A program made the translations under genes and the position numbers. Shown here in pieces: positions 14,215 through 25,350 of a stretch of 64,000 nt of DNA. This DNA is from Hyperoodon ampullatus. Its lineage: Eukaryota > Chordata > Mammalia > Artiodactyla > Ziphiidae. The notes beneath the pieces are model-generated. The model did no database searches. It saw nothing but the letters and a program-made list of their open reading frames with translations, and was not told the DNA's origin. The DNA is taken from positions 72,136,271 through 72,200,270 of the forward strand of contig OX457063.1 in NCBI GenBank assembly GCA_949752795.1. Reading direction: 5' to 3'. How positions within the stretch are numbered: the stretch's first letter is position 1; each line of letters begins with the position of its first letter.

Positions 14215-14345
14215 CATCCAGTCCTTTAGCTACCCAAGGAGGTGTTTATATTATCAAATTTTCATATTTGAGTAATTGAAGACTCAAAGTTGTGAAAAGC
14301 CTTGCTCAAAATCATACAGCCTGAACATAGTGGAACTTGGATTTA
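14215..14345 (+). repeat. MIR SINE (ancient)
   Basis: A diverged MIR core on the plus strand, read from 'gaagactcaaagttgtgaaa' through 'cttgctcaaaatcatacag' to 'ggaacttggattt'. Boundaries are approximate. Confidence 0.55.
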
Positions 14346-15068
14346 CCTGTTTCAAAAGAATTATTAAATCCTTTTAGTATTTGGCTTATTTTTGGAATGT
14401 GAACATGATATTACTTCTCTAAATGTATAGAGTATATTTCTATAATCTACATATTTCCAATGAGTTAACCAACTGGTAAGAAATGAAAAATTGGTGAAAA
14501 TACGATAGCAAAGAAAGATTAAACCAAATAAGTCAAGTGGTAATTTGTGTCTTTTGTATTCTAGATCCCTATCCTCCTGAACACATTGTCAGTAGTTACC
14601 CATGTTGCATTTTAATTTAGGTGTAAAGTCATAAAATTGGATTTTAGAGAATAGAGATATTTTGCTATTTACATCTATGATCACAGACATAATTCTGTCA
14701 GTCAGTCATCTAAATTCAACTAACCTTTGTCATCCCCCTCACCACTAAGGGGCAATACAGCAGCACACATGTCACTATAATTAGCGTGCAGCAGCAATTT
14801 TCATTAGACCGATGATCTCCAATAAGATCTTCCCAAGGGCTGCATTCAGTTATATGTAATAGTTAGGCGGGCCACAATGTATTAGCATATAATTTGCACA
14901 CGATTTGCATATGCATTTAAAATTGCATCATATTTCTCTGACTATTTCAAGTAAAAATGTAATTACTACAACACAGAAGGTTATGATTTCTATTTTTCTG
15001 TACTATCCCACCACATCTGACCCAGATGGCTTATGACAGAATAGCTCAGCAGAAAACTAGGAAAAGCT

Positions 15069-15110
15069 GGCGGGGGGGTGGGGGGGCGAGGGAGCGGGCG
15101 GGGTTGGGGG
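15069..15110 (+). repeat. G-rich tract with G-quadruplex potential
   Basis: Forty-two bases contain six separate runs of three or more G with loops of one to three bases. The tract sits in surrounding DNA that is strongly AT-rich. The pattern satisfies the usual G3+N1-7 quadruplex rule more than once. No promoter, CpG island or gene is visible beside it. A low-complexity expansion is the simplest explanation. Confidence 0.75.
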
Positions 15111-15802
15111 AATAGTCAGTAGAGATGGTTAGGGTCAATAGAAATCTATCTGGGGAACACCAGTGATAACTACTGAGAGTACATTGCATTAGACAATTTG
15201 TCTCTTTTATAAGGATAAAGGAATAACTGCACACTGGGTGGACCTTCTAAGAAATGCCTTTCTAGTTACTGCTGATATCTTGTTGAGCATCTTTTTTTCA
15301 AACCTCATTACAGGCTAAATGGCAAATTATCTGTTATCACTTGGGAAATCTCAGTTACCTCTTAATTCTAATAGTGTCATCACATAACAACTTTAACTGA
15401 GTTTTCTTCTAAACCTAATTATTCTCTATTTTGAACACTAATTTTAAGTGAAGAGCTCTCTATTTCGCTTTCGTTTTTTATACATATGGACCAATCCTAC
15501 ACAACTGGAGAGCATACCCTCTTCCACTTAAAGAGCTTTCTGGTGCATTCTTATTTGGTTAGGTAGAGGAAAAGGTAAGAAAGGGAACAAGGTTTGTACA
15601 GAGAAACAATTGGAAAAGACTGGAACTAGGTACACACATAAACATATGGACACATATTTACTCACACATATTTTAATATATACTTGCTCTTGCATTTATG
15701 AAAAGAATAATTTCCTCCTTTCCATCTCTGTCTATCTGTAATGAATTTAAAATCTACACCCATTTATGTAGAAAAAGGATCTTATGGCTGATTAGGCTGG
15801 TG

Positions 15803-15900
15803 CTAGATGATAGACAGATAGATGATAGATAGATAGACAGATAGATAGAGGATAGATGATAGGTAGATAGTTGGATGGACAGGTGGATAAATGGATGACA
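15803..15900 (+). repeat. GATA/GACA-type tetranucleotide microsatellite
   Basis: The sequence is imperfect repeats of GATA, mixed with GACA and then GGAT/GGAC units that decay toward the right end. It is a typical interrupted mammalian microsatellite. Confidence 0.85.
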
Positions 15901-16049
15901 GACAAATGATTATAAAACTATTGTGTTGAAAACATATACTTTAGTAAGAAATAGTTCTCTGTATGTTCAACCAGCATTTAATTTATGCTTTCATGTTTCA
16001 GATGATGAGAATCATGTGGAGACAGAAAAGCAGAACTTTCTTTACCTAC

Positions 16050-16170
16050 CTTTTGAACTTCTAGGGCCAGGCCAGTAACCAGTGAAAAGTCTTCAACCAA
16101 TTCTCAGTAACTGACTTGCCCAAGGTCACACAGGTTTTGGGTGATGGAGCCAGGACTTGTACCCCATTCT
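16050..16170 (+). repeat. MIR SINE (ancient)
   Basis: The diagnostic MIR core acttgcccaaggtcacacag is intact at 16114-16133, followed by 'gatggagccaggacttgta'. This is the best-preserved MIR core in the window and is on the plus strand. Confidence 0.8.
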
Positions 16171-16439
16171 ACTTTTAAAGTTATTATTGTTGTTATTGTA
16201 TAATCTCATCTTTATCTGTAATAAATAGACATCATCTCTGTTTTGTAAGCAGAACAGACTTAAGTAATTCTCAGTACGTTGGTCTTGTAGTTCATTGAAC
16301 ATGTATGTTATCCAAATACTTAGCTAACATTCTCAACCATGACTAAGTAGAGAGGAGATAAAAAATCTGTTTTTCCCTTGTCTTCTTGTATCCAACTTGT
16401 TCTTTTGCATCAAATTCTACCATGATTTGATACCATCAG

Positions 16440-16550
16440 TAACACATGTTTTTGACATATACCATTGTATCCCTGGACAATGACTATGCCAAGAATATAG
16501 TGAATTCTCAATGAGTATTTTTTATTAGATGAATAAACAAATGATAAATA
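16440..16550 (+). repeat. L2-like LINE 3' end (ancient)
   Basis: The order 'tgtatccctggacaatgact', 'gaattctcaatgagtatttt' and 'agatgaataaac' resembles the terminal part of L2, with its 'ctcaataaatatttgttgaatgaat' ending. It is heavily diverged. Confidence 0.45.
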
Positions 16551-16790
16551 TTCAAGTACTATACAAGGTAATTTATTACCATAGGAAGCAGTCCATGATA
16601 TATTAAGTTAAAATGTAGATTAGAAAACAGTTCTTTTAGAATGATCCCATTTTGATGGAAAATATATATATGTCTTCATGGAAGAACAAGTATTAATGTA
16701 TTTACGTTTATCTATACTGTGAAATTTCTTTATTAATTTTGTTTTATTTTGGGGAAAAGAATGTATTTTTATAATAAAATAAGTGTTTAT

Positions 16791-17012
16791 GGGCTTCCCT
16801 GTTGGCGCAGTGGTTGAGAGTCCGCCTGCCGATGCAGGGGGCACGGGTTCGTGCCCTGGTACGGGAAGATCCCACATGCCGCGGAGCGGCTGGGCCCGTG
16901 AGCCATGGCCGCTGAGCCTGCGCGTCCGGATCCTGTTACTCCGCAACGGGAGAGGCCACAACAGTGAGAGGCCCGCGTACCGCAAAAAAATAATAATAAT
17001 AAATAAATAAAA
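16791..17012 (+). mobile_element. CHR-type SINE, short form (cetacean)
   Basis: A complete SINE in forward orientation. The head gggcttccctgttggcgcag carries the A-box region, and the B box GGTTCGTGCCC follows at about 16846-16856. A GC-rich tRNA-unrelated body comes next, and the element ends in an A-rich tail with TAA and TAAA units. Duplications of ataaaataagtgtttat flank it at 16774-16790 and 17013-17030 (the right copy has one extra T), so the insertion is well preserved. The open frames over it are by-products of its GC-rich body. Confidence 0.95.
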
Positions 17013-17030
17013 ATAAAATAAGTGTTTTAT

Positions 17031-19220
17031 GTTTGTTTTGTTTATTTTTAAAGTCTTCCCTTATATTACATTTCCATAGTACTTTCTAGAAAACATTTGA
17101 AATGCCTACATTACAATTAGTTTTCCAGTGTTCCAGTTTGAAATGTGGACTTAACCTTCTTACTCAAGAGCTTCGGCTTCTTATTTCATTTACTGTCCAC
17201 TGTTATTTTTATAAAAACCGTCTCTTCCTTTAAACTGAAAGTGTTTTAACGGCCAGAAACTGTATTTTATTTATTTCTGAGCTATCGCACCCTTACACCA
17301 ATCCTAGAAATAAGCTTGCACACAGCCACTGCCAAAAAGTATGTAATAAATATTTGGTAAGTCATTCATCAAGTCCAAAGAACTTACATAGTTTTCATTT
17401 TAGGTTAAGTAATATCTCCACTGATTTATTTTTTCATAAAGAGTGAATACTTGGGCTCAATCGCAAACAAGTTAGATTCATAATAACATTTTATATCAGA
17501 GCTAAACCCTGCATTGTTTATGCCACCCAGAGTTACCCTTTCTGGGCTAATCCATGAACTGGGGTTTTTTCTAATTCCAATATACTAATTTTTTTTTTTT
17601 TAATTTCGGAATACCATGCAAGCTACACACCTGACAAGATCATATGTGTTCATAGGCCAATGTGCAGTAACAGTTTAACCTTCCAGGTAACAATTGTGAT
17701 AATGCCTGCACCCAGAGGAATATCTCTAATTCTAGATACTTCAGACACCATAGCAGAGGTGGAAAAAATATTCTAAGCCAGTTGGATCTATAAGTACTTT
17801 GTGCTATATTTACCGAATAGATGCTTTGGGGTAGCAAAAGCTCAATTAATAGTCAATCTCAATTAATAGTTTTCATGATTCAGTGTTTGCTTCAGCTCTT
17901 GTGGCTTAGCAACTTTGGTGCTAAACAAATGTGTAATTACAGCAGTTAGTCTCAATTTTCCTTTAGCAGCAGAGCTAGTTTAATTTTCTAAATTCTTGAA
18001 ATTGTAGAGTAGTACAAAAAGGAGTAGAAGGCTATGTAAACTGGAACTACAGAATAACTCTTTAAACAAGGTCAAAGCATATCACCATTATTCTATTTCA
18101 ATCATTCATGTGGTATTTATTATTGTACTTAACTTACCAAGAATATATAATATAGTACAAATTTCAGTAAACAACAAGCATTAGTTGCTTGTGAGACTGT
18201 TTTGAGAAATAGCTTTTCAGTAAGTCCACATGGAAAAAAATAAATTTTAAAATCAAACTTTGAAGTACCATTTCTATTTTTGGCAGACTCTGTTTCAATT
18301 ACCTGTAAGTCTAGGTAATTCATATAAATTTCTCTCCTTCATTAATATTGAGCACCTGAGAAAAATCATATAAGGCTTTCAGAAACCAGATTTTCACTAG
18401 ATAAATAGCAAAATGAAATGATTATTATTCATGATACCAGCTGGCCTCTTTAGATGCATACCTAAGACTGTGGGTGTGTAAATCCACCATGTTTAACTGA
18501 GTACATCAGCACTGAAGATTGAATTACCCACAACCCAGGGATAGAAATAATTATATTATAGCTCATTTCAGACCATGTAGTTCTCTATTAGTAATTGTAT
18601 TGGGCTATTGAGGCACAATCATTAGAGACATAAAATGGTCATTTTGTATATTAGTAGTAAAAGAAAAAACCGTAAACCTTTAAGGAGAATTCATAACATA
18701 TGTACTTTTGACTCACAGTTAAAACATTGATTAAATTGCACACTACAAAAGAAGGCATTAAAAAATAAGAGGCATCACCAAGGAGGCCTACTACCAACAA
18801 CCACCTTAACTTTTTACAAGTATCCAGTCACCAATAATGTAACATGCACAGGACATAGAAACACATATTTTATTAAATGCACCTAGAAAATGGAGATGTT
18901 CTCCATCAAACTGCTAAATGTTCTGACTGAAGAACAACCTGACAGCCAAGGAGCAACCCTGAGCTGGTAGAGATGGAGGGTGTTGCTAGTAGTCTATGGC
19001 TCAATTTTTTCTTAAAAAAACTTCAGAGACTTCTAAATAACATTACCATGTTATGGACTTTGTATAATAAATATCCTTATTATAATTATTCAAAGAAAAA
19101 CTTATCTAACTGGACAACAATTTTAAAGCCTACATATTGTTTTGTGTTACTGTAACTGTCTCTAAACCTTGGATTTACATTATATTATTTTGTTTCCCTG
19201 GAAACCTACAAATATAGGTA
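17031..19220. other. Mostly unique DNA, no gene seen
   Basis: No gene recognised. About 17245-17370 resembles an L2 3' end ('ggccagaaactgtatttta', 'gtaataaatatttggtaag'). A small tandem duplication of ctcaattaatagt lies at 17841-17870. Confidence 0.45.
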
Positions 19221-19224
19221 GATG

Positions 19225-19415
19225 CTTCATTTGTATTAACTTGTTTACTCCTCACAACACAGTGTTGTGAGATCTGTAATTCATCCCATTTGAAGTAGAG
19301 AAAACTAAAGCACAAAAAAGCATAGACATTTGCCTAATGTCACACAGCTAGGAAGCAGCAAATCTGGGATTCATAACCAGATATTCTGGCTCCAGGGCCC
19401 ATATGTTTACTTTTA
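19225..19415 (+). repeat. MIR SINE (ancient)
   Basis: A near full-length MIR on the plus strand: 'ttactcctcacaacac' at the left, then 'aaaactaaagcacaaaaaag', the core 'tgtcacacagctaggaagca' and the closing 'tctggctccagggccca'. Confidence 0.8.
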
Positions 19416-20245
19416 TCAGTTCTAAAGTTCACTTTGAACATTGTTAAAGAAATCACTTCTTACTTTTACTTATGAAAGTTTAAATATTAAAATGTTTAGT
19501 GTGTTCTTTTGTCCTCAAAAGAAAATTGAGACAATGTAAGAAGGCCGGTGAATCGTGGCTTTATCAATCACCCCCCAAAACCCTCACCCTTTCCTCATCC
19601 AACATTTTGAGTGGTGACTATGTTGAAGTGAGTTAATAAAATTGGTCACTTCTTTTTTAAGCTAAAAGAAATAAAAACGATGTGTGGTCCATTGAATAAC
19701 ATTTTTTTTTTTTTTTTTTTTGCAAATGTCTCCCAACACACATTGAAAGTTAAATATGAACTCTATAAAAATTCGCAGTGGCAATGCCATTAAACAGAAA
19801 AAAGAGGCAAAATTAATTATACCACCTATTCTTTAGGCAAATTGGTTCTTAACATTGAAATATTAATCATGTGAGTTACCTCCACAAACTGTAAACACAT
19901 CTTGGAATCACAGTAAGACTTAGGCAGTACTTGCACTGTAGGAATGGTATCTTTGAAAAATCGAAGTATGAGCCAATACGAGCATGAACATGGCAACTTA
20001 CTCATAGAAAGCATGGTACAAGAGCTGAGCCCTGGCCACATGTCAATTTCCTACAGTGAGTTCCAGAGTTCTCTACTGTGGAAATATATAGAACAGACAA
20101 TCACATATGTCATATAATTCCAGAAATACAGAAAAAAGTTTCATGACCCCTTTTGGTTCCTCTTAAAAAAAGTCATTGATGTTACTTTCAGGTTGACCTA
20201 TCCAGTTCCTGCTCTTATCCTGACCGGATTTAGACTCAGTTAACT

Positions 20246-20450
20246 TTTTTTTTTTTTGGCGGTACACAGGCCTCTCACTGTTGTGGCCTCTCCCGTTGCG
20301 GAGTAACAGGATCCGGACGCGCAGGCTCAGCGGCCATGGCTCACGGGCCCAGCCGCTCCGCGGCATGTGGGATCTTCCTGTACCGGGGCACGAACCCGTC
20401 TCCCCTGAATCGGCAGGCGGACTCTCAACCACTGCGCCACCAGGGAAGCC
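20246..20450 (-). mobile_element. CHR-type SINE, short form (cetacean)
   Basis: A complete SINE in reverse orientation: T-run at the left (the A tail), tRNA-like head at the right ending in 'agggaagcc'. The sequence ctcagttaactttt is duplicated on both sides (about 20235-20248, merging with the T-run, and 20451-20464). The long open frames on both strands here are repeat-derived. Confidence 0.95.
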
Positions 20451-20654
20451 CTCAGTTAACTTTTAATAAGTACTATTTGTTTAGTCTGAACGCAGTCCCC
20501 CACTACCACAAATTATGCAGTCGAGTCTCCCACATTTGGGGAAATTGTAGGGGTCAGCACATCTGGAGTGCAATGGATAAGCCTTGCCCTGGGAAAACCA
20601 TCTGCATGATCATCGTATCTCCCTTGCCAGGTAAGTATAAATACCTACTATTTT

Positions 20655-20832
20655 TAATAATAGACATTAGATCAGCAGTTTTAGCAATATTATTTCACGA
20701 TTATCCCCAGTTTTAAAAGGGAGGAAACTGAGGCTCAGAGAAATTGAAGAAACTGGCTCTGGAATGGCCAGACAAGGCAGCCAGTAAATGGCAAAGCTAG
20801 TACACAAACTCACATCTGCAGACTTTGTAATA
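20655..20832 (+). repeat. MIR SINE (ancient)
   Basis: It contains 'attatccccagttttaaaa', 'gaggaaactgaggctcagag' and 'agtaaatggcaaagctag', the standard MIR order on the plus strand. It lies just after a sequence with a consensus 5' splice signal (see findings). Confidence 0.75.
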
Positions 20833-21254
20833 TAAAAGAATTTTAAAAGAGACATCATCTGAAATTAGCTATGCTTTCAAAGGGCCACAATATTCTGGAC
20901 TGACACTAACTCTAGCAAAGAGGGCCTTATTTTTATAGTAGTGCTTGGGTCTGAGTTTTTCTGCCAAGAATCCCTTGCCCTGAGCCTCAGGCCACTTAGC
21001 TAGGGCCCTAATCCCTGTTTAGCTTCATCCAGCCTCTTTTCAAGAGGGCACATTTCTGTTGTCTCTTCCTAGACACTACCCAGGTCCTGTTAAGTTCCTC
21101 CTGATTTCAGCAACTGCCTGTCCCTTGGACTAATCCTCTCTAACCTTATTCCCAGAAGAAGGGGCAGTGGGAGCACTGTTTTGGAGTAGAATGAGAAGGG
21201 AGGAACAGATTTTAACTATTTCATAGTTAAATCAGACTAAATCTAGATAAGGAA

Positions 21255-21440
21255 ATAAACATGCTTGTTATTTGGGTAGAGCTTGGTAGAGTACAAACTA
21301 CATTCTTTGTAAGAGTTTAGCTTTAAAATTATCTCCATTTGATAGATAAGGAAACAGCCTCATGGAGAATTAAATGGCTTAATGTAAGATTATTTGGCTT
21401 ATAAAGGCAGAAATTCTGGACTAGTCTTAGCCATTGTCAT
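21255..21440 (+). repeat. MIR SINE (ancient)
   Basis: A degraded MIR on the plus strand with 'attatctccatttgatagat', 'aaggaaacagcctcatggag' and 'aggcagaaattctggact'. Confidence 0.6.
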
Positions 21441-21773
21441 CCAATCTTAAATCTTAAATCATAAATCTACTTTTTAAAATATATTAGGTTAACTTTAGTT
21501 TATATATAAATATTCGTGGTGGTGTTTTCAATCAGACTAAATAAATAACATTGCAATATTTTAAAATGATACCTAAAAAAGCAGTCAGGTTATGTTCTCA
21601 GTGTCTAATACTTGCGGAAGAACTCTTCAAATGCAAAAATACTCCTATTGGCTTTTTATTTTCAGAGAATATGTGAATCTCAAATAGGCTGCATTTGCAT
21701 TCTGGAGAAAATTTTTAGAGTCAATTTCTACCGCGTTTAACAAAGCTGATCTTGTGTTCTCTTAGTCATCACT

Positions 21774-22163
21774 ACAGAGGGCAGCAACAGACAGCAGAGC
21801 TCCTTAGCATCACAGAGGAAACAGTAAGACGGGAATAAAGACACAGACCTACTAGAGAATGGACTTGAGGATATGAGGAGGGGGAAGGGTAAGCTGTGAC
21901 AAAGTGAGAGAGTGGCATGGACATGTATACACTACCAAACGTAAAATAGATAGCTACTGGGAAGCAGCTGCATAGCACAGGGAGATCAGCTCGGTGCTTT
22001 GTGACCACCTAGAGGTGTGGGATAGGGATTGTGGGAGGCAGGGAGATGCAAGAGGGAGGGGATATGGGGATATATGTATACCTATAGCTGATTCACTTTG
22101 TTATACAGCAGAAACTAACACACCGTTGTAAAGCAATTATACTCCAATAAAGATGTTTAAAAA
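21774..22163 (+). mobile_element. L1 LINE, 5'-truncated 3' end
   Basis: The last roughly 390 bases of a cetartiodactyl L1: the phrase 'agctgcatagcacagggaga', then 'tggtgctttgtgaccacct'-like sequence, a G-rich 'gtgggaggcagggagatgca' block, 'ctgattcactttgttataca', the polyadenylation signal AATAAA and an A-tail. The 3' UTR type is the same as at 29520-29921 and 52888-53037, so three insertions come from related L1 sources. No open reading frame of L1 is retained, and the minus-strand frame over it is an artefact. Confidence 0.85.
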
Positions 22164-24540
22164 AAAGTTCCTAGTAAACAAGAGGATTAAAGACAAAGTC
22201 ATGCTTAAATCACTCCAAATTTTCTTTTGCCTTTATGCTATTTAAAATTAATCACATCTATAAACTCTCATATAAGTTAGCAGGCAAATGGATATGGAAA
22301 CTACCAGGAAAGACTACATTTTTTCAAAAGTTGAATCTAAGACATTTTGTAATTCTGCCCAAACCAGCATTAAAAAATAAACATAGACTATGTGTCATGT
22401 AATACTGCAACAAGTGAAATTTAATCTGCTTTTCTACTGGTTATTTTTTTACTCATTTTTTTCTTTAAATCTCTGTCTTAGCAGGTGAAAGTATTTTGCA
22501 TAAAATATTTACTATCTTTATAAAAGATATTTTTTAAGCTGTATCCAAATGTGTTTTCAGTATGTAAGAACTTTAGAAGCCATGGTTTTACAATAGAAAG
22601 ATTTACCTACAAAGTGACTTCCGGACAGAAATGATTGGGAATAGCAGTCTGCAAGGATGAGGACTTAGTATTTGCTTCTTAGCTTGGTTGCATAGACCTA
22701 CAACTGACTGTACATGCAAAGGAGGGCAGCAAAGGTCTTATGATCAAAAGGGAAGAAATGACTGACAACCCAGAGCTAGTTCAAAGGAACTAATGGAATA
22801 ATTAGTCCCAAAAAGACCAAAAAGACTGAAGAATTCATGATGTCATAAAAAGCAGAGCTACTTAAATTGGATTAGAAAATAAAAATGACATGAACATTGT
22901 AAATATTCACAAATCACATCATTGACGTGTAATGTGCCATTAAATGATGTCAAATTAAAGGGGAAATTACATGTGTTAGAACTAGGGCGAATAAAGAGAA
23001 GACATTTAAAGATACATGGTCCTTCAAGTGAAAATTCCTAACATATATTACACAGATGATCATCACCCGACAGTGAAACTGGGTGAATGAAATGTAAAAT
23101 AAAATATGAGGGAAAAGATACTGGCTAAAAACAACTCATTTTCCAATATTATAAATGATAGTGAACTTTAGATTTCAGAGGAGTTATTTTGGGAATTTGT
23201 TTTATACAAAGCAAACCCAAATATGGTTATAGTAAATAACTGATAATGCCATTAAACTCTTAAAATCTTAGCATCAGCCCTAAGTCTTGAATTAGTAGTA
23301 TGTAAATTTGTCAGAAAAGGAAAGAGTCTCTAGGTCTATTTTAATTTTCATATGCTCAGTTTTCTCTATGTTGTTTGAATCATTTCAGTGATTTTGCACT
23401 TGTTTTGAAACTTATATAAGTGATAAAAAGAGAAACAACAAGAACACTGCACAAGGTAAGTGTAACATTTGCCTTCTTCCTGGGTCTTGCAAATATCTCC
23501 TATTGACACTTACATTATTAACACATAACTAACGTGAATTTGACATACAATTCAAATACTTCCAAAATGTATACAGACACTTGAATAACTTCGTGGCAAT
23601 ATACAAATGTTTAGCAAAGCAACATTTCCATCCCATTCCAAAAATGTGTCATTTTTGACAAATACTTTAGAAAGTAGTAAAAATCATTCACCTTTTAACT
23701 GACTTATTCTTTCCATTTGTCTATTTTTACTGTCAGTAAGTTCAGCTTTACCGGAATCTTCTGTCATATTAATGAGATACCAAGTAACCATTTTTTACTG
23801 AGGCTTATTGTTAGTAATAGTCAGCATATTTTACTGTAGCCTTAGTACCTCAAATTAACACAAGAAGCAAAGCCCAGATTAACAGCAGATATTATACTCC
23901 TTCAAACTGGCCACATATATTAATACTCAAAATGTACTGTCAGTGATCAACAGGACTTTTCTCCATTTTCAAAAGTTCCATAGGTTTCCTTATGGTATGT
24001 CTGAAAAGGCAAATGAGTTAAGAAAAAATAGGTAATCCAGGTTTCAATGAAATATCCACGAGAGTGTTTTATCAACAGACATAATCTCCAGTTATAAAAG
24101 AGTTTATTTAAGCATTTCACCAAACACATGGAACTTGAACCAGCTACTTATATTCCCCACAAAGGAAGAACAAACTTTCCAAAAATATGGCAAGCAGTGG
24201 TTGTTTGTGAAATGGTGGAGAGTGTTTTTCTCCCTCTCTCATCTGTGGTTCTACTGATATCTGTAAAATAAATTCTCATTCCTCAGAAGGCAAAATAAGA
24301 CTCTGGAGCAGAGGGGGAGAGTGCCTCTATTGTGACACAGCTAATTAATTCATAGATGGAAAAATAGAAGGCATAAATCCTTAAATATTGCATATCAGTA
24401 TATAAAATGCCCAGCTTTTTTTTCAGCCTTAGACCAAGGATATCAATCCTTTACTTCTACACCTATATGAAATAACAGAGAAAAAGGAAAATAGATTATT
24501 TCCTCCTTGTTGTAGGAAAAAGGGAGAAAATCTACTGCGA
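22164..24540. other. Unique DNA, no gene seen
   Basis: AT-rich sequence with no recognised repeats or coding signals. Confidence 0.5.
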
Positions 24541-24544
24541 AGCA

Positions 24545-24720
24545 GGTTTTGTGCTGGTCACTTTTTATATGTCACTATTTTAGTCCTCATAATAGTGAAG
24601 AAATAGGGTCAGAGAAATTAAAAATATTCAAGATCAGTCATACAATAAGCTAATTATAAAAATGAGACTTCAAGCCCATTTTACCTGACTTCAAAGTTGA
24701 TAATCTTTCTCTAACAGACT
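24545..24720 (+). repeat. MIR SINE (ancient)
   Basis: A diverged MIR: 'tttagtcctcataatagtga', 'aatagggtcagagaaattaa' and 'aatgagacttcaagccca'. Plus strand. Confidence 0.55.
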
Positions 24721-24849
24721 TATCAAAATCTCATATTCTATAACCATTATGCATAAAACTGAATTTTACAAAAAAAATAGAATAACTGACCTGATTTGGG
24801 AATAAAATTTTGGCCCTGACCCCCAAAACTACTACTTTATGGAAATCTA

Positions 24850-25085
24850 GCAGTGGCTATGGTTAAGAGTACAGAAATTGGGAGCTACACCACTTAAAAT
24901 TTCTCTCTTTACTGTCAACCACCTCTTTGACCTTGAGTAAGTTACTTATACTCTCTGCCATAATTTCCATCTGTAAAATTGGAATAATAATAACAATACT
25001 GCATAGGGTTGTTCTGAGAATTAAAGCAACTACTTATACAAAGAATTTAGAGCAATCCTTAGCACAAAGTAAGTGAATCGTAGGT
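24850..25085 (+). repeat. MIR SINE, near full length
   Basis: It runs from 'agcagtggctatggttaaga' through 'tgaccttgagtaagttact', 'catctgtaaaattggaataa' and 'atagggttgttctgagaatt' to 'cttagcacaaagtaagtga'. All the standard MIR landmarks are in order on the plus strand. Confidence 0.85.
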
Positions 25086-25125
25086 CATTTTAAGCAATAT
25101 CAATCTACAATTGAAAGAATTAATG

Positions 25126-25337
25126 GGGCCTCCCTGGTGGCGCAGTGGTTAAGAGTCCACCTGCCGATTCAGGGGTCACGGGTTCGTGTCCCAGTCCGGG
25201 AAGATCCCACATGCCGCGGAGCGGCTGGGCCCGTGAGCCATGACCGCTGAGCCTGCATGTCCGGAACCTGTGCTCCACAACGGGAGAGGCCACAACAGTG
25301 AGAGGCCCGTGTACTGCAAAAAAAAAAAAAAAAAAAA
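25126..25337 (+). mobile_element. CHR-type SINE, short form (cetacean)
   Basis: A complete forward SINE with A and B boxes, CG-rich body and a pure A tail of about 19 bases. It is bounded by a perfect 13-base duplication, gaaagaattaatg, at 25113-25125 and 25338-25350. The perfect duplication and uninterrupted A tail point to a comparatively recent insertion. Confidence 0.97.
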
Positions 25338-25350
25338 GAAAGAATTAATG

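Noticed and set aside
15803..15900. Possible CRISPR-like or iteron array
   Set aside because: The repeats are 4-base GATA/GACA units with no spacers, an ordinary microsatellite.
16620..17010. Open frames on both strands with phrases such as GHGSRAQPLRGMWDLPVPGH
   Set aside because: The same peptides recur at 20163-20466, 42004-42347 and 55194-55382 because they are translations of the GC-rich CHR SINE body, not of a gene family.
21772..22008. Minus-strand frame beginning MVTKHRADLPVLCSCFP, shared with 29511-29753
   Set aside because: Both are complements of the same L1 3' UTR. The similarity reflects repeat copies, not paralogous genes.
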